The notes beneath the pieces were generated by a model, which was not told the DNA's origin, searched no databases, and was given only the letters and a program-made list of their open reading frames with translations. Positions 1 to 8,080 of a stretch of 64,000 bases of DNA are shown here, in pieces (position 1 is the first letter of the stretch; every line of letters starts with the position of its first letter). The stretch comes from Chryseobacterium sp. OSA05B. GTDB taxonomy: Bacteria > Bacteroidota > Bacteroidia > Flavobacteriales > Weeksellaceae. The position numbers and the translations under genes were made by a program. The DNA lies in assembly GCF_019970065.1 (NCBI RefSeq), contig NZ_JAHXYH010000004.1:124001-188000 (forward strand), read 5' to 3'.

Positions 1-806
1 ACTTTTACTTCTCTTGCGTCTTTAATCCCTGAAATAATATAGCCTACATCACCACATTCAATAGTCTTTTTCGGAACCTGCTTCAGTTTCAAAGTTCCTA
101 CTTCATCAGCACCATATTCTTTTCCTGTAGCGAAAAATTTAATTTTCTCGTTTTTAGAAATGCTTCCGTTTACGACTTTGAAATAAGCCTCAATTCCTCT
201 GAACTGGTTGTAAACAGAGTCAAAAATCAATGCCTGTAACGGAGCATTCGGATCTCCAACCGGCGCAGGAATTCTGTTTACAATCTGCTCAAGCAAATCA
301 TGAACTCCCTCACCTGTTTTTCCTGATACTCTAAGAACATCTTCATATTTGCACCCTAAAAGTCCCATAATTTCGTCGGTAACTTCTTCAGGGTTTGCAG
401 ACGGAAGATCTATTTTATTCAGAATCGGAATAATTTCCAAATCGTTTTCTAATGCCAGATAAAGATTACTGATGGTCTGCGCCTGGATACTCTGTGCTGC
501 ATCTACAATAAGAAGTGCACCTTCACAGGCAGCGATAGAACGGGAAACCTCGTAAGAAAAGTCTACGTGTCCCGGCGTATCAATAAGGTTTAAGATATAT
601 TTTTCTCCTTTATACTCATAATCCATCTGGATCGCGTGAGACTTGATGGTGATCCCACGTTCTTTCTCCAAATCCATATCATCCAGGGTCTGAGACTGCA
701 GTTCTCTTTGAGTAACTGTATTGGTATACTCCAAAAGACGGTCTGCCAAAGTACTTTTACCGTGGTCAATATGAGCGATTATGCAAAAATTTCGTATGTT
801 TTTCAT
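1..806 (-). CDS. lepA: Elongation factor 4 (LepA), 5' part, runs off left edge
   Basis: Translational GTPase that binds ribosomes and remodels stalled or mistranslocated complexes in the cytoplasm. Only about the first 268 codons are present. Reading the minus strand gives, in order, the G1 loop AHIDHGKST near residue 12, the switch segment GITIKSH, G3 DTPGHVDF, G4 NKID and the start of domain II, which is the arrangement of LepA. The ATG at 804-806 fits the family N-terminus ([16 protein letters not shown]) and lies 19 nt downstream of a TATCTTTG promoter element. The C-terminal LepA-specific domain is outside the window, so completeness cannot be judged. Confidence 0.93.
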   Translation of the reverse strand, partial: MKNIRNFCIIAHIDHGKSTLADRLLEYTNTVTQRELQSQTLDDMDLEKERGITIKSHAIQMDYEYKGEKYILNLIDTPGHVDFSYEVSRSIAACEGALLIVDAAQSIQAQTISNLYLALENDLEIIPILNKIDLPSANPEEVTDEIMGLLGCKYEDVLRVSGKTGEGVHDLLEQIVNRIPAPVGDPNAPLQALIFDSVYNQFRGIEAYFKVVNGSISKNEKIKFFATGKEYGADEVGTLKLKQVPKKTIECGDVGYIISGIKDAREVK

Positions 807-825
807 TTAAGAACGTTGTAATTTG

Positions 826-833
826 CAAAGATA
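826..833 (-). promoter_or_regulatory. Bacteroidetes-type -7 promoter element for lepA
   Basis: The minus strand reads TATCTTTG, a match to the Bacteroidetes -7 consensus TANNTTTG, 19 nt upstream of the lepA ATG. No convincing -33 TTG is visible. Similar GTTGTAA...CAAAG(A)TA tracts recur before two of the neighbouring paralogous genes, at about 2071-2090 and 3171-3184. Confidence 0.45.
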
Positions 834-931
834 AAAAAATGCAGGAGAAATTCATTTTTAATTTTTAATCACAAATGCTTTCTTTTAATTCTGATTTCAA
901 TAAAAAAAAGAAGCAATATTCTCTCTATGTA

Positions 932-1966
932 TTACTTAGATTTCCCAAAATTTTCTGGCAATATATAATATCCGGTTAAAGGATCAAGTGAAACTTCTGT
1001 TCCCGCCATTGCATTTCTTTTTTTCGCTGCACTGCCATCAATCGCTACAATGGCTACATTGGCTACTATACTTCCTATCAACCCTCCTATACCGCCGCCT
1101 AACATTACCATCGAAGAATTATTAGGTTCAGGAAAAAGCTCTTCTTTTTTAACTTCAATGAAAAGCCCCATTTCATCTCTGAAAATTTCAACATAACCCA
1201 CCGGAATTACTTTAAATGGAACTCCATTATGAACAAATGCATAAAAATTTCTGATTGGCTTTTTATCATCGCTCTTCACTGCTTTTGTCACAACACCCTT
1301 GCTGTTGGTTTCAATCGTATAACCCGGTTCCGGATTGTGGGTAAAGAAACTGTAAGAATCTTTATAAACCCCCTCTTTTAATGTATCCGACTTTAAAATA
1401 TCAAGCTTATCCATCAAAATAGAATTATAACTGGCAAGATCATTTTCTGAAATACCAAATTCCCAAGTAGTTTTACTGTAAGAATCTTTCAGAAAATCTG
1501 CTAAAGACAGTGTAATTTTCTTTGCTAAACTTTGTGCTAAATAAGGTGTATTCCGTGATGAAATAGTTGCAATGGTATCTATTCTGTTAACAAAGTGATA
1601 ACCGTCATTTTTCTTTTTAAAAGTACTCGCCCGCAACTCAAGCTTTCCGATAGAATATTTTTCTCTTATATCTTCAGAGATAATTATTTTTTCAAGCAAA
1701 AGTACCAATTCATCATTTCCTTTAACCTTATTGTATTTATAAAACCAATCTGAAATGTCTTTACTCGGGTCATTTTCAAAAACAATATTCACTTGATTTT
1801 TATGAAATAATATGCTTCCAATTTCTTTATTGGCCCGCTGATCAATTACTCTGAAGCTGTTGTACATGTTTTTGCTGTCCTTTATAGACTTTGACAGGTC
1901 AATTACTTCCGTCTTCTGGGCGAAAAATAAGCCGGAAAGTAATAAAAAGAAAAATATTTTTTTCAT
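932..1966 (-). CDS. Secreted protein of unknown function, tandem paralog A
   Basis: Function not recognised. The 344-aa product starts with a Sec signal peptide (MKKIFFFLLLSGLFFAQ), so it is exported. It shares with the next two genes an N-terminal IDxRxxKxIG motif (residues 41-50), a W-containing motif before KGND (about residue 70-80), a central PEPGY motif, and a C-terminal end in LDPLTGYY. Just before that end is a glycine-rich hydrophobic stretch (VMLGGGIGGLIGS..., about residues 286-310) that could be a membrane or amyloid-like segment. First of three adjacent leftward paralogs, each apparently with its own terminator, suggesting tandem duplication of a whole transcription unit. Confidence 0.85.
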   Translation of the reverse strand: MKKIFFFLLLSGLFFAQKTEVIDLSKSIKDSKNMYNSFRVIDQRANKEIGSILFHKNQVNIVFENDPSKDISDWFYKYNKVKGNDELVLLLEKIIISEDIREKYSIGKLELRASTFKKKNDGYHFVNRIDTIATISSRNTPYLAQSLAKKITLSLADFLKDSYSKTTWEFGISENDLASYNSILMDKLDILKSDTLKEGVYKDSYSFFTHNPEPGYTIETNSKGVVTKAVKSDDKKPIRNFYAFVHNGVPFKVIPVGYVEIFRDEMGLFIEVKKEELFPEPNNSSMVMLGGGIGGLIGSIVANVAIVAIDGSAAKKRNAMAGTEVSLDPLTGYYILPENFGKSK

Positions 1967-2092
1967 ACTTATAATTTTACAAAACTGAGATCTGCGTTAA
2001 ACAGAAACTTTGAATTTAATTACTTCACAAAAAAACCAGTATTTATTGAAATTAAATCATTTTTAACAACCTTGTAATTTGCAAAGTAAAAA

Positions 2093-2115
2093 AAAGCGAG
2101 ACAATTCCTCTCTTT
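2093..2115 (-). terminator. Hairpin after tandem paralog B
   Basis: AAAGCGAG / CTCTCTTT inverted repeat (one mismatch) with T-rich flank on the minus strand, 18 nt past the stop of paralog B. It is related in sequence to the hairpin after paralog C, so the terminator seems to have been duplicated with the gene. Confidence 0.45.
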
Positions 2116-2132
2116 ACTTTTCAGGGTACAAT

Positions 2133-3158
2133 TTATTTTTCAAATACGTAAGCACCTGTTAAAGAATCTATATAAACCTTTGAAGATGTCCTTGTCTTTG
2201 CCCCGGTGATTGCAGCTGTATGAGATGTTCCCGGATCAAGAACCCCTCCCACAATCGCTCCCACGACTCCTCCGGCAAGTGCTCCGACCATCATTCCTCC
2301 TGTCATTTTTTGAACGGAAAGCTGCGCCCTTGACGAAATGATATAAAAGCCTTTATTTCCTTTTACCATTTCTACAAATCCTGAAGGTATCCCTCGGTAT
2401 GCTTTTCCGGAATCTACATAACAGAAAACCTCACTGAGCGGCACTGAAAAATCTTTGTCCTTCACGCTCACCAGTTTTCCTTTTTTATTTTTTACAATAG
2501 AATAACCGGGTTCCGGCTTTTGATCATAAAAGCTTTTAAAATTTTTATAAACACCATCTACCAATTGAGGCTCATTAAAAGCTTTATAATTTTTATTGAG
2601 ATGAACACTGTAATTGATTACCTCATTTTCTGGGATCATTACCCCCAAAACAGTCCCGGAATAAGAGCCTTTAATGAATTCGGAGAACACTTCGGAGATC
2701 TGCTGAGCCAAAAACTTTGGCATGTCTCCTGTCTTTTTCGGATCTGAAACGATCACATTTTCAAAGCGGGTAATAAAGTAATATTTATCATTTCTTTTCA
2801 GAAAGCTTGAGATTTTAATCCTGACTTTTCCAAAGGCCTCTTTTTGCCCCGGATCCTGATCGTTATAAGCTTTGAGGTCTTCCAGAATTAAAGTAATATC
2901 ATTATTCCCTTTTACCGTATTGTCTTCTGAGAACCAGTTTTCAATCTTATTTTTTAAATCTTCAGCAGCAAACTTTATCTCTGATGTGCCTTTTTTACCA
3001 GTAATAGTCCCGATGGTTTTATCGGTTCTGTTATCTATCAGGGTTAATGATCTGGTCAATCCTTTTTTATCTCTGATATTTTGATTAAGCTCAATGAGTT
3101 CAGTTTTTTGAGCAGACAAAGCCCCTGCAAACAAAAGGAAGAATAATATTTTTTTCAT
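2133..3158 (-). CDS. Secreted protein of unknown function, tandem paralog B
   Basis: 341 aa, exported by a signal peptide (MKKILFFLLFAGALSAQ). Same family as the flanking genes: IDNRTDKTIG at residues 41-50, IENWFSEDNTVKGNND near 70-85, PEPGYSI in the middle, a glycine/valine-rich hydrophobic run (GGMMVGALAGGVVGAIVGG) and a C-terminal IDSLTGAYVF. The hydrophobic run resembles a glycine-zipper segment but no named domain is recognised. Independent transcription is suggested by a 167-bp gap to paralog A and 80 bp to paralog C, both containing hairpins. Function cannot be assigned. Confidence 0.85.
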   Translation of the reverse strand: MKKILFFLLFAGALSAQKTELIELNQNIRDKKGLTRSLTLIDNRTDKTIGTITGKKGTSEIKFAAEDLKNKIENWFSEDNTVKGNNDITLILEDLKAYNDQDPGQKEAFGKVRIKISSFLKRNDKYYFITRFENVIVSDPKKTGDMPKFLAQQISEVFSEFIKGSYSGTVLGVMIPENEVINYSVHLNKNYKAFNEPQLVDGVYKNFKSFYDQKPEPGYSIVKNKKGKLVSVKDKDFSVPLSEVFCYVDSGKAYRGIPSGFVEMVKGNKGFYIISSRAQLSVQKMTGGMMVGALAGGVVGAIVGGVLDPGTSHTAAITGAKTRTSSKVYIDSLTGAYVFEK

Positions 3159-3186
3159 TTAGGTTTTTGTATGTTGTAAAGATAAA

Positions 3187-3211
3187 AAAGAGAGACATTC
3201 TACCTCTCTTT
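3187..3211 (-). terminator. Terminator of tandem paralog C
   Basis: AAAGAGAG / CTCTCTTT perfect 8-bp stem with a 9-nt loop, flanked by A/T runs, 28 nt past the stop of paralog C on the minus strand. Confidence 0.55.
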
Positions 3212-3238
3212 ATATCATAATAACATTAAATTTTTTTT

Positions 3239-4255
3239 TTATTCTTCAGAAAAGTCGTATTCTCCGGTCAATGGATCAATGTAAATTTTCTGCACATCGC
3301 CGCTCTTCATTTTCTTCTGTCTTGCTCCCTGCTCAATAGCACCGGCCACTCCTCCAATGAGGCCAAACATGCCATAAGCACTGTTGGATTGTACCGGAAA
3401 AAGATGGCCACGGTTACCTAAAACATAAAATCCGTTTTCGTCCTGATCAAGATCCATAAATCCTGAGAAGGTGCTTTTACGGGCCTTCCCTTTCTCCACG
3501 TATGCAAACATCTTGTAAGCAGAAATCTTAGTCTTTTTTCCATTTTCCTCCTTTACTGCTTTTGTGATGTCTCCTTTATTGTTGCTCTCCAAAACATAAT
3601 TTCCCGGTTCCGGAGTTTGATTAAAAAAAGAAATATAATCCAGATAAATTCCGTCTTTTAATGGCTCTCCTTTTAAAGCGACATAATTGGTTTTTACAAG
3701 GGTGCTGTAATCAGCAAGATCGCTTAACGGCACTTTATTTCCGGCAGGGTTTAATGAATATGCTTTTTTGATGAAAGCAGAGAAAACCGCCGGAATATTT
3801 TTCACCATCAGTTCGGAAACCTCCTGATCATAAAAAGTAAATACGGTATCTTTCTTATACAGGAATTGGTACTTATCGCCGGTTTTAGCAAAAGTCTGGG
3901 CAGAAAAATCCATTTTCCCTTCTGTCTTCTTACCGTCAGATTCTCCTGTTGAAAGTTTCAGTTTTTTTAAAACCAAAACAAAATCAGTTAATTTACCGGG
4001 TTGATTACTTTTTAAATACCAGGCACTAAAATCAGCATCCGGCGTTGAGGGAAAAACAACTTCCTTCATTTCCTTCTTTTCTCCGAAAGGCAGTGTTCCG
4101 ATCTGCTTATCCTCTCTCTGATCGATTACTTTGAAAAAAGCATAAGGATTTTCACTGTAATTCAGAATGTTACCTTTGAATTTTATGACTTCTTTTGTTT
4201 GTGCAAAAGCTACAATAGCCACAAAAATAAATGCCAGCTGCATCAGTTTTCTCAT
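3239..4255 (-). CDS. Secreted protein of unknown function, tandem paralog C
   Basis: 338 aa with a signal peptide (MRKLMQLAFIFVAIVAFAQ). Shares IDQREDKQIG (about residues 44-53), DFSAWYLKSNQPG, PEPGNYV and C-terminal IDPLTGEYDF with the two genes to its left. The glycine-rich segment before the C-terminus (GMFGLIGGVAGAIEQG) is shorter and less hydrophobic than in paralogs A and B, so this copy looks the most diverged. Likely periplasmic or surface-associated in the same way; no enzyme motif is visible. It begins about 45 nt downstream of the terminator of the sigma-factor operon and so should have its own promoter. Confidence 0.85.
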   Translation of the reverse strand: MRKLMQLAFIFVAIVAFAQTKEVIKFKGNILNYSENPYAFFKVIDQREDKQIGTLPFGEKKEMKEVVFPSTPDADFSAWYLKSNQPGKLTDFVLVLKKLKLSTGESDGKKTEGKMDFSAQTFAKTGDKYQFLYKKDTVFTFYDQEVSELMVKNIPAVFSAFIKKAYSLNPAGNKVPLSDLADYSTLVKTNYVALKGEPLKDGIYLDYISFFNQTPEPGNYVLESNNKGDITKAVKEENGKKTKISAYKMFAYVEKGKARKSTFSGFMDLDQDENGFYVLGNRGHLFPVQSNSAYGMFGLIGGVAGAIEQGARQKKMKSGDVQKIYIDPLTGEYDFSEE

Positions 4256-4298
4256 TAGATATATTTTTTGCGCAAAAATAGCAATTCGTAAACACTAA

Positions 4299-4331
4299 AC
4301 GGCTCTCACAAAAAAATTTTGTAAGAGCCGT
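4299..4331 (-). terminator. Terminator of the ECF sigma operon
   Basis: ACGGCTCT...AGAGCCGT inverted repeat whose stem continues inward with ACAAAA/TTTTGT, 23 nt past the stop of the 173-aa gene. Long stable hairpin; the U-run on the minus strand is modest. Confidence 0.6.
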
Positions 4332-4353
4332 CCAACATTAAAAAAATAAACTA

Positions 4354-4875
4354 TTATGGGTTCTGTTTGGGCCTTGCCGTATTATCATGCCCGCTGTGAG
4401 GTTTTCTTTCATTCATTTTATCTCTCATCATACCCTCAGACTGGAATAGTTTCAATACTTTCTGACAAGGAATCACCTGCTGCATTTTATCAGCATATTT
4501 CTTTCTGTTATCCAGTAACTTCTGCCCCACTTCAAAACTCTGCTGAAGTTTTGCTTTGGCTTCATCATCAGATAAAGTTTCAGGGTTAAAATTAGGATTA
4601 AACTGACCTTTGATCTGTTTCTGATTTTCAAGATACTCATTATACAGCTGAGTAAATTCTGTTTTATCGCTGGCATCAATCTCCAGATTTTCCAGTACCA
4701 TATTATTTCGGAACTTCTTGAGCAGTTCTTTTCTTTCTTCCGGAGAAAGATTGTTTATTACCTCCTTTCTTTGTTTAGGATCCATCTTTTTCCAGTCATA
4801 ATCTGTAGTCTGCGCATTTTGTGCATTCAGACCAAAACCATACATAATAAAAAGTGTAAATAATATCTTTTTCAT
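4354..4875 (-). CDS. Spy/CpxP-like periplasmic protein, putative sensor for the ECF sigma system
   Basis: 173-aa exported protein (signal peptide to about residue 18, ...GLNAQ) rich in charged helices. LSPEERKELLKKFRNN and LDNRKKYADKMQQVIP resemble the LTxxQ-like repeats of Spy/CpxP chaperone-sensors, though the canonical motif is degenerate. It is the third gene of a leftward operon, 5 bp after the anti-sigma-like gene, which suggests a periplasmic partner in envelope-stress sensing. That role is inferred from position; the sequence alone shows only a secreted helical protein with a hydrophilic Pro/Lys C-terminus. Confidence 0.7.
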   Translation of the reverse strand: MKKILFTLFIMYGFGLNAQNAQTTDYDWKKMDPKQRKEVINNLSPEERKELLKKFRNNMVLENLEIDASDKTEFTQLYNEYLENQKQIKGQFNPNFNPETLSDDEAKAKLQQSFEVGQKLLDNRKKYADKMQQVIPCQKVLKLFQSEGMMRDKMNERKPHSGHDNTARPKQNP

Positions 4876-4880
4876 CTTTC

Positions 4881-5414
4881 TTAATTATATAGATCTAAAT
4901 AAACGTCCTGAGTAGAATTGCTTGCCAGTTCAGAGATTTCGGAATTGGAAAACGAATCCAGGTATTCATTCATTTTAGTTTCTTCTTTTTTAGTGGCAGC
5001 TTTGACAGGCTGCGTGGTCGTTGCATTATCCGTTCCGCTTTTTGGAGTATATGAAACCGTTTTATTTACCTGATTACTACCAGTTGGATTATTATTTTCC
5101 ACGGAAGTTAAATCAGCTTCCAGCGTTTCATAGGCACGTTCGCTTTCTGTTTTCGGCTTCTGTTTGTTGTTCGCATATGCCTGTGAATTCAACACATCTT
5201 TTGCCGGATCGTTGTCAGAATTAAAAACATACGTTGCCCCGAATATCAAAGCCAGTGATGCCGCAGCGGCATACATCCAGTTCAGTTTAAAAACCGGTGC
5301 TTTCTTATTCGCTTTCACTTCGTTCATTACATTGTTCTGGATATTTTGAAACAAATCATCCGGAACTTTGTAAATATTCTTGCGTTCTAGTTTTTCTATG
5401 TCGAACTCTTTCAT
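4881..5414 (-). CDS. Putative single-pass anti-sigma factor
   Basis: 177 aa. The N-terminal 40 residues are charged and probably cytoplasmic, followed by one membrane segment (WMYAAAASLALIFGATYVF, about residues 47-65) and a long low-complexity Asn/Thr/Ser/Lys-rich periplasmic part ending in DVYLDLYN. This layout, directly after an ECF sigma gene (18 bp gap), is typical of flavobacterial anti-sigma factors that hold the sigma factor at the membrane. No zinc-finger HxxxCxxC motif is present, so assignment rests on topology and operon context. Confidence 0.7.
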   Translation of the reverse strand: MKEFDIEKLERKNIYKVPDDLFQNIQNNVMNEVKANKKAPVFKLNWMYAAAASLALIFGATYVFNSDNDPAKDVLNSQAYANNKQKPKTESERAYETLEADLTSVENNNPTGSNQVNKTVSYTPKSGTDNATTTQPVKAATKKEETKMNEYLDSFSNSEISELASNSTQDVYLDLYN

Positions 5415-5432
5415 CTTTGTTGGGTCAAAAAA

Positions 5433-5984
5433 TTATCTCTCGTAATTTTCTTTAATAAATTCTTCTATTTTCTGTTTGGCATAATGATAATTCGTTTTTA
5501 AAGTCCCTACAGACATATCTACAATTTTGGATATCTCTTCATAGGGCAAATCATCATAATACCGCATCATAAATACCAGTTTCTGCTTTTCGGGCAGGCT
5601 TTGTATGGCGTTCTGGAGCAGCAGCTGTATTTCCTCAGCATCTCCTTCCGTATTGTCGGCTACCAGATTCTGCATATAATATTCAGGATCTTCATCCGTC
5701 TTCTGCATTTTCTTCATCTTATTGACCTGCTGTAGTGCCTCGTTGGTGGCAATCCTGTACAACCAGGTATACAGCTGGCTGTCATTTTTGAACTGGTGAA
5801 AATTCTGATAGGCTTTAATAAAAGTCTCCTGCAGCGTATCCTGAGCCAGGTCACCATCCACAATAATTCTTCTGATGTGCCAGTACAATCTGCTTTGATA
5901 AGCATCCATCAAGGCCCGGACACCTTTTTCCTGGGTCCGTGGATTCTGCATCAACGAAATAATTTCCGCGTCCTTAATCTTCAT
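5433..5984 (-). CDS. ECF-family RNA polymerase sigma factor
   Basis: 183-aa sigma-70 family factor of the extracytoplasmic type: region 2 around residues 25-95 (DLAQDTLQETFIKAY, TWLYRIATNEAL) and region 4 around 125-180 (LPEKQKLVFMMRYYDDLPYEEIS then the helix-turn-helix MSVGTLKTNYHYAKQKIEEF). Regions 1 and 3 are absent, as usual for ECF factors. First gene of a three-gene leftward operon with an anti-sigma-like membrane protein and a periplasmic helical protein, so it probably directs an envelope-stress regulon and its own operon. A TATTTTTG element lies 25 nt upstream. Confidence 0.92.
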   Translation of the reverse strand: MKIKDAEIISLMQNPRTQEKGVRALMDAYQSRLYWHIRRIIVDGDLAQDTLQETFIKAYQNFHQFKNDSQLYTWLYRIATNEALQQVNKMKKMQKTDEDPEYYMQNLVADNTEGDAEEIQLLLQNAIQSLPEKQKLVFMMRYYDDLPYEEISKIVDMSVGTLKTNYHYAKQKIEEFIKENYER

Positions 5985-6009
5985 AAGATGCTTTCACTGT
6001 TTTGGATTA

Positions 6010-6017
6010 CAAAAATA
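6010..6017 (-). promoter_or_regulatory. -7 promoter element of the sigma-factor operon
   Basis: Minus strand TATTTTTG matches TANNTTTG, 25 nt upstream of the sigma gene ATG. Suggests at least basal transcription by the housekeeping sigma factor. Confidence 0.4.
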
Positions 6018-6161
6018 GCCGAAAGTTAAATTACTTATTCAATTTTCAGTCCAAATATTTAAAATAATATGAGAACGTTATGCTCTGAGCTTTAGGCAAC
6101 AGGCAATACGGAAATTCATGATAAACTTACAGCGGTCTGCATTCATCTTCCTTTAAAATCT

Positions 6162-6169
6162 TATCTTTG
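6162..6169 (+). promoter_or_regulatory. -7 promoter element very close to the DUF2520 start codon
   Basis: TATCTTTG, a match to TANNTTTG, ends only 4 nt before the ATG at 6174. If used, transcription would begin at or within a few nucleotides of the start codon, giving a leaderless or nearly leaderless mRNA. No -33 TTG is obvious. Confidence 0.4.
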
Positions 6170-6173
6170 TTAG

Positions 6174-6923
6174 ATGCAAATTGTAATCATAGGTTCCGGA
6201 AATGTGGCCTACCACATGGTAAAAGCTTTCAGTCTGAAAAAAATTCCATTACTGCAGATTTTTGGAAGAAACGAGGAAGAACTGAAGAAAATCTCTGAAG
6301 AACTGGATGTCCCATATTCTACGGAATATCTGGAGGATGCAGATCTGTACATCATCTGTGTGAGTGACAATTCCGTGGAAAATGTCTCGAAAATTATCAC
6401 TAAAAAGGACGCTTTGGTGGCCCATACGTCAGGATCTCTTCCCAAAGAAATTCTTGCAGGGGAGTACAGAAAATCAAGCTTTTATCCATTGCAGACTTTT
6501 TCAAAATCAAAAGAACTGGAGTATGAAAAGATCCCGTTTTTCATTGAAACCGAAAATGAAAAGGATAAGCAGATTCTTTTTAACCTTGCTTCTCAGATTT
6601 CAGAAAATGTGATGGAAAGCAGCCATGAAAAGAGGAAATATATCCATCTTACTGCTGTTTTAGCCTGTAATTTTGTGAATCATCTTTTCGCAAGAGCAAA
6701 AGAGGTTTCAGATTCCCAGGATATTCCGTTTGATTATTTTCTTCCGCTTATTGACGAGACGGTGAAGAAGATCCATGAAATTGAGCCTAAAGCCGCTCAG
6801 ACCGGACCCGCAGTACGAAATGATGTAAGGGTATTAGAATTACATGAGCAGTTATTAAAAGGCGAAAGTCTTGAAATTTATAAGACAATGAATCATTCTA
6901 TTCAGAAAATGTATGAGTTATAA
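6174..6923 (+). CDS. Rossmann-fold and DUF2520 domain protein
   Basis: 249 aa. The N-terminal half (about residues 1-115) is an NAD(P)-binding fold of the F420-dependent NADP oxidoreductase type: IVIIGSGNVAYHMVKAF is the GxGxxA dinucleotide loop and IICVSDNSVENVS follows a typical strand. The C-terminal half (about 125-249, HLTAVLACNFVNHLF...GPAVRNDV) is the all-helical DUF2520 domain. Probably a 6-phosphogluconate dehydrogenase-like oxidoreductase of unknown substrate. It overlaps the next gene by 11 bp and is followed by maf, so these three are co-transcribed. Confidence 0.88.
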   Translation: MQIVIIGSGNVAYHMVKAFSLKKIPLLQIFGRNEEELKKISEELDVPYSTEYLEDADLYIICVSDNSVENVSKIITKKDALVAHTSGSLPKEILAGEYRKSSFYPLQTFSKSKELEYEKIPFFIETENEKDKQILFNLASQISENVMESSHEKRKYIHLTAVLACNFVNHLFARAKEVSDSQDIPFDYFLPLIDETVKKIHEIEPKAAQTGPAVRNDVRVLELHEQLLKGESLEIYKTMNHSIQKMYEL

Positions 6924-7431
6924 AGAGAAACTAAAAGATATTAGAGCATTTGTATTTGATGTAGACGGAGTTTTTACGGATGGAAGCGTCTATCTGATGC
7001 CAGGTGGAAATATGTGCAGAGTAATGAATGTTCTGGACGGATACGCAGTCGTTAAAGCATTAAAAAACAATTATTTAATAGGTGTAATTACCGGCGGAAA
7101 TGATGACATGGTCAAACATAGAATCAATTATCTCGGAATAGACGACTATTATCCAAAATCGCACAATAAAATGGTTGATTTTGAAGATTTTAAAAAGAAA
7201 TACAATCTTAAAAACGAAGAGATTCTGACGATGGGAGATGACCTTCCGGATATCCACATCATGGAAAGTTCTGCGATTGCTGCATGCCCCGAAAATGCAG
7301 TACCTGAAGTCAAAGGTATATCTGATTATATTTCCACGAAAAAGGGGGGAAGCGGTGCCGTACGCGATGTGATCGAGCAGGTAATGAAGGTTCAGGGGAA
7401 CTGGCATGATGATAATACCCAATCTGTTTAA
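6913..7431 (+). CDS. kdsC: KdsC-like HAD phosphatase (3-deoxy-D-manno-octulosonate 8-phosphate phosphatase)
   Basis: 172-aa HAD-superfamily phosphatase without a cap domain, the KdsC/tetramer subtype. Motif I is DVDGVFTDG (nucleophile and acid/base Asp at about residues 16 and 18), motif II is ITGG, and motif III/IV is GDDLPDI. The KdsC reaction releases phosphate from KDO-8-phosphate to supply KDO for lipopolysaccharide core, in the cytoplasm. Length and motifs match the family; related YrbI-like enzymes act on other sugar phosphates, so the exact substrate is inferred. Overlaps the previous gene; maf follows after 9 bp. Confidence 0.85.
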   Translation: MSYKEKLKDIRAFVFDVDGVFTDGSVYLMPGGNMCRVMNVLDGYAVVKALKNNYLIGVITGGNDDMVKHRINYLGIDDYYPKSHNKMVDFEDFKKKYNLKNEEILTMGDDLPDIHIMESSAIAACPENAVPEVKGISDYISTKKGGSGAVRDVIEQVMKVQGNWHDDNTQSV

Positions 7432-7440
7432 AATAGCTCT

Positions 7441-7995
7441 ATGAAATTACTTTTAGCATCCCAGTCACCAAGAAGAAAAGAACTGCTTTCAAGCCTTGGA
7501 TTTGATTTCGAAGTGGTGAAGATAGACTGTGAAGAAATTCTTCCTGACGGTATTGAAATAAGAGAGGCAGCGGCCTATCTGTCTGAATTAAAAGCAAAAG
7601 CATTCAGGAATTTAACCGGTGATGAAGTCTTATTGACCGCTGACACCGTGGTTGCAGCAGAAGGGCAGATTCTGGGAAAACCGAAAGATGAAGATGACGC
7701 GAGGCAGATGCTCCGCTTGCTTTCCGGAAAAACACACCAGGTTTACACGGGAATTACCATAAAGTCTGCAGATAAAACATTTACAGAAACCGATGTGGCC
7801 GATGTAGAGCTTGATGAAATGACAGATGATGAAATAAATTATTACATTCAGAATTATAAACCTTTTGATAAAGCAGGCAGCTATGGCATCCAGGAATGGC
7901 TGGGAATGGCAAAAATCACCAGGCTGAACGGAAGTTTTTATACCATTATGGGACTTCCTACCCATTTGGTTTACAAAATTTTGAATGAAATATAA
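7441..7995 (+). CDS. maf: Maf-family nucleotide pyrophosphatase
   Basis: 184-aa Maf/Ham1-fold protein that hydrolyses non-canonical or canonical pyrimidine nucleoside triphosphates to monophosphates, linked in other bacteria to septum arrest and nucleotide-pool cleaning. Diagnostic motifs: N-terminal LLASQSPRRKELL, ADTVV with catalytic Asp near residue 68, GKPKDEDDA, SGKTHQVYTGI, and FDKAGSYGIQEW. Length is standard. Third in a tightly packed rightward set after kdsC (9-bp gap). Confidence 0.93.
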   Translation: MKLLLASQSPRRKELLSSLGFDFEVVKIDCEEILPDGIEIREAAAYLSELKAKAFRNLTGDEVLLTADTVVAAEGQILGKPKDEDDARQMLRLLSGKTHQVYTGITIKSADKTFTETDVADVELDEMTDDEINYYIQNYKPFDKAGSYGIQEWLGMAKITRLNGSFYTIMGLPTHLVYKILNEI

Positions 7996-8080
7996 ATATT
8001 ATTCATTATAAAATTTTATTATTTTTACAAAATCACCAGCTGCTTATAATAAAAAGCAGATAAGAGAGTTATATTGAATA

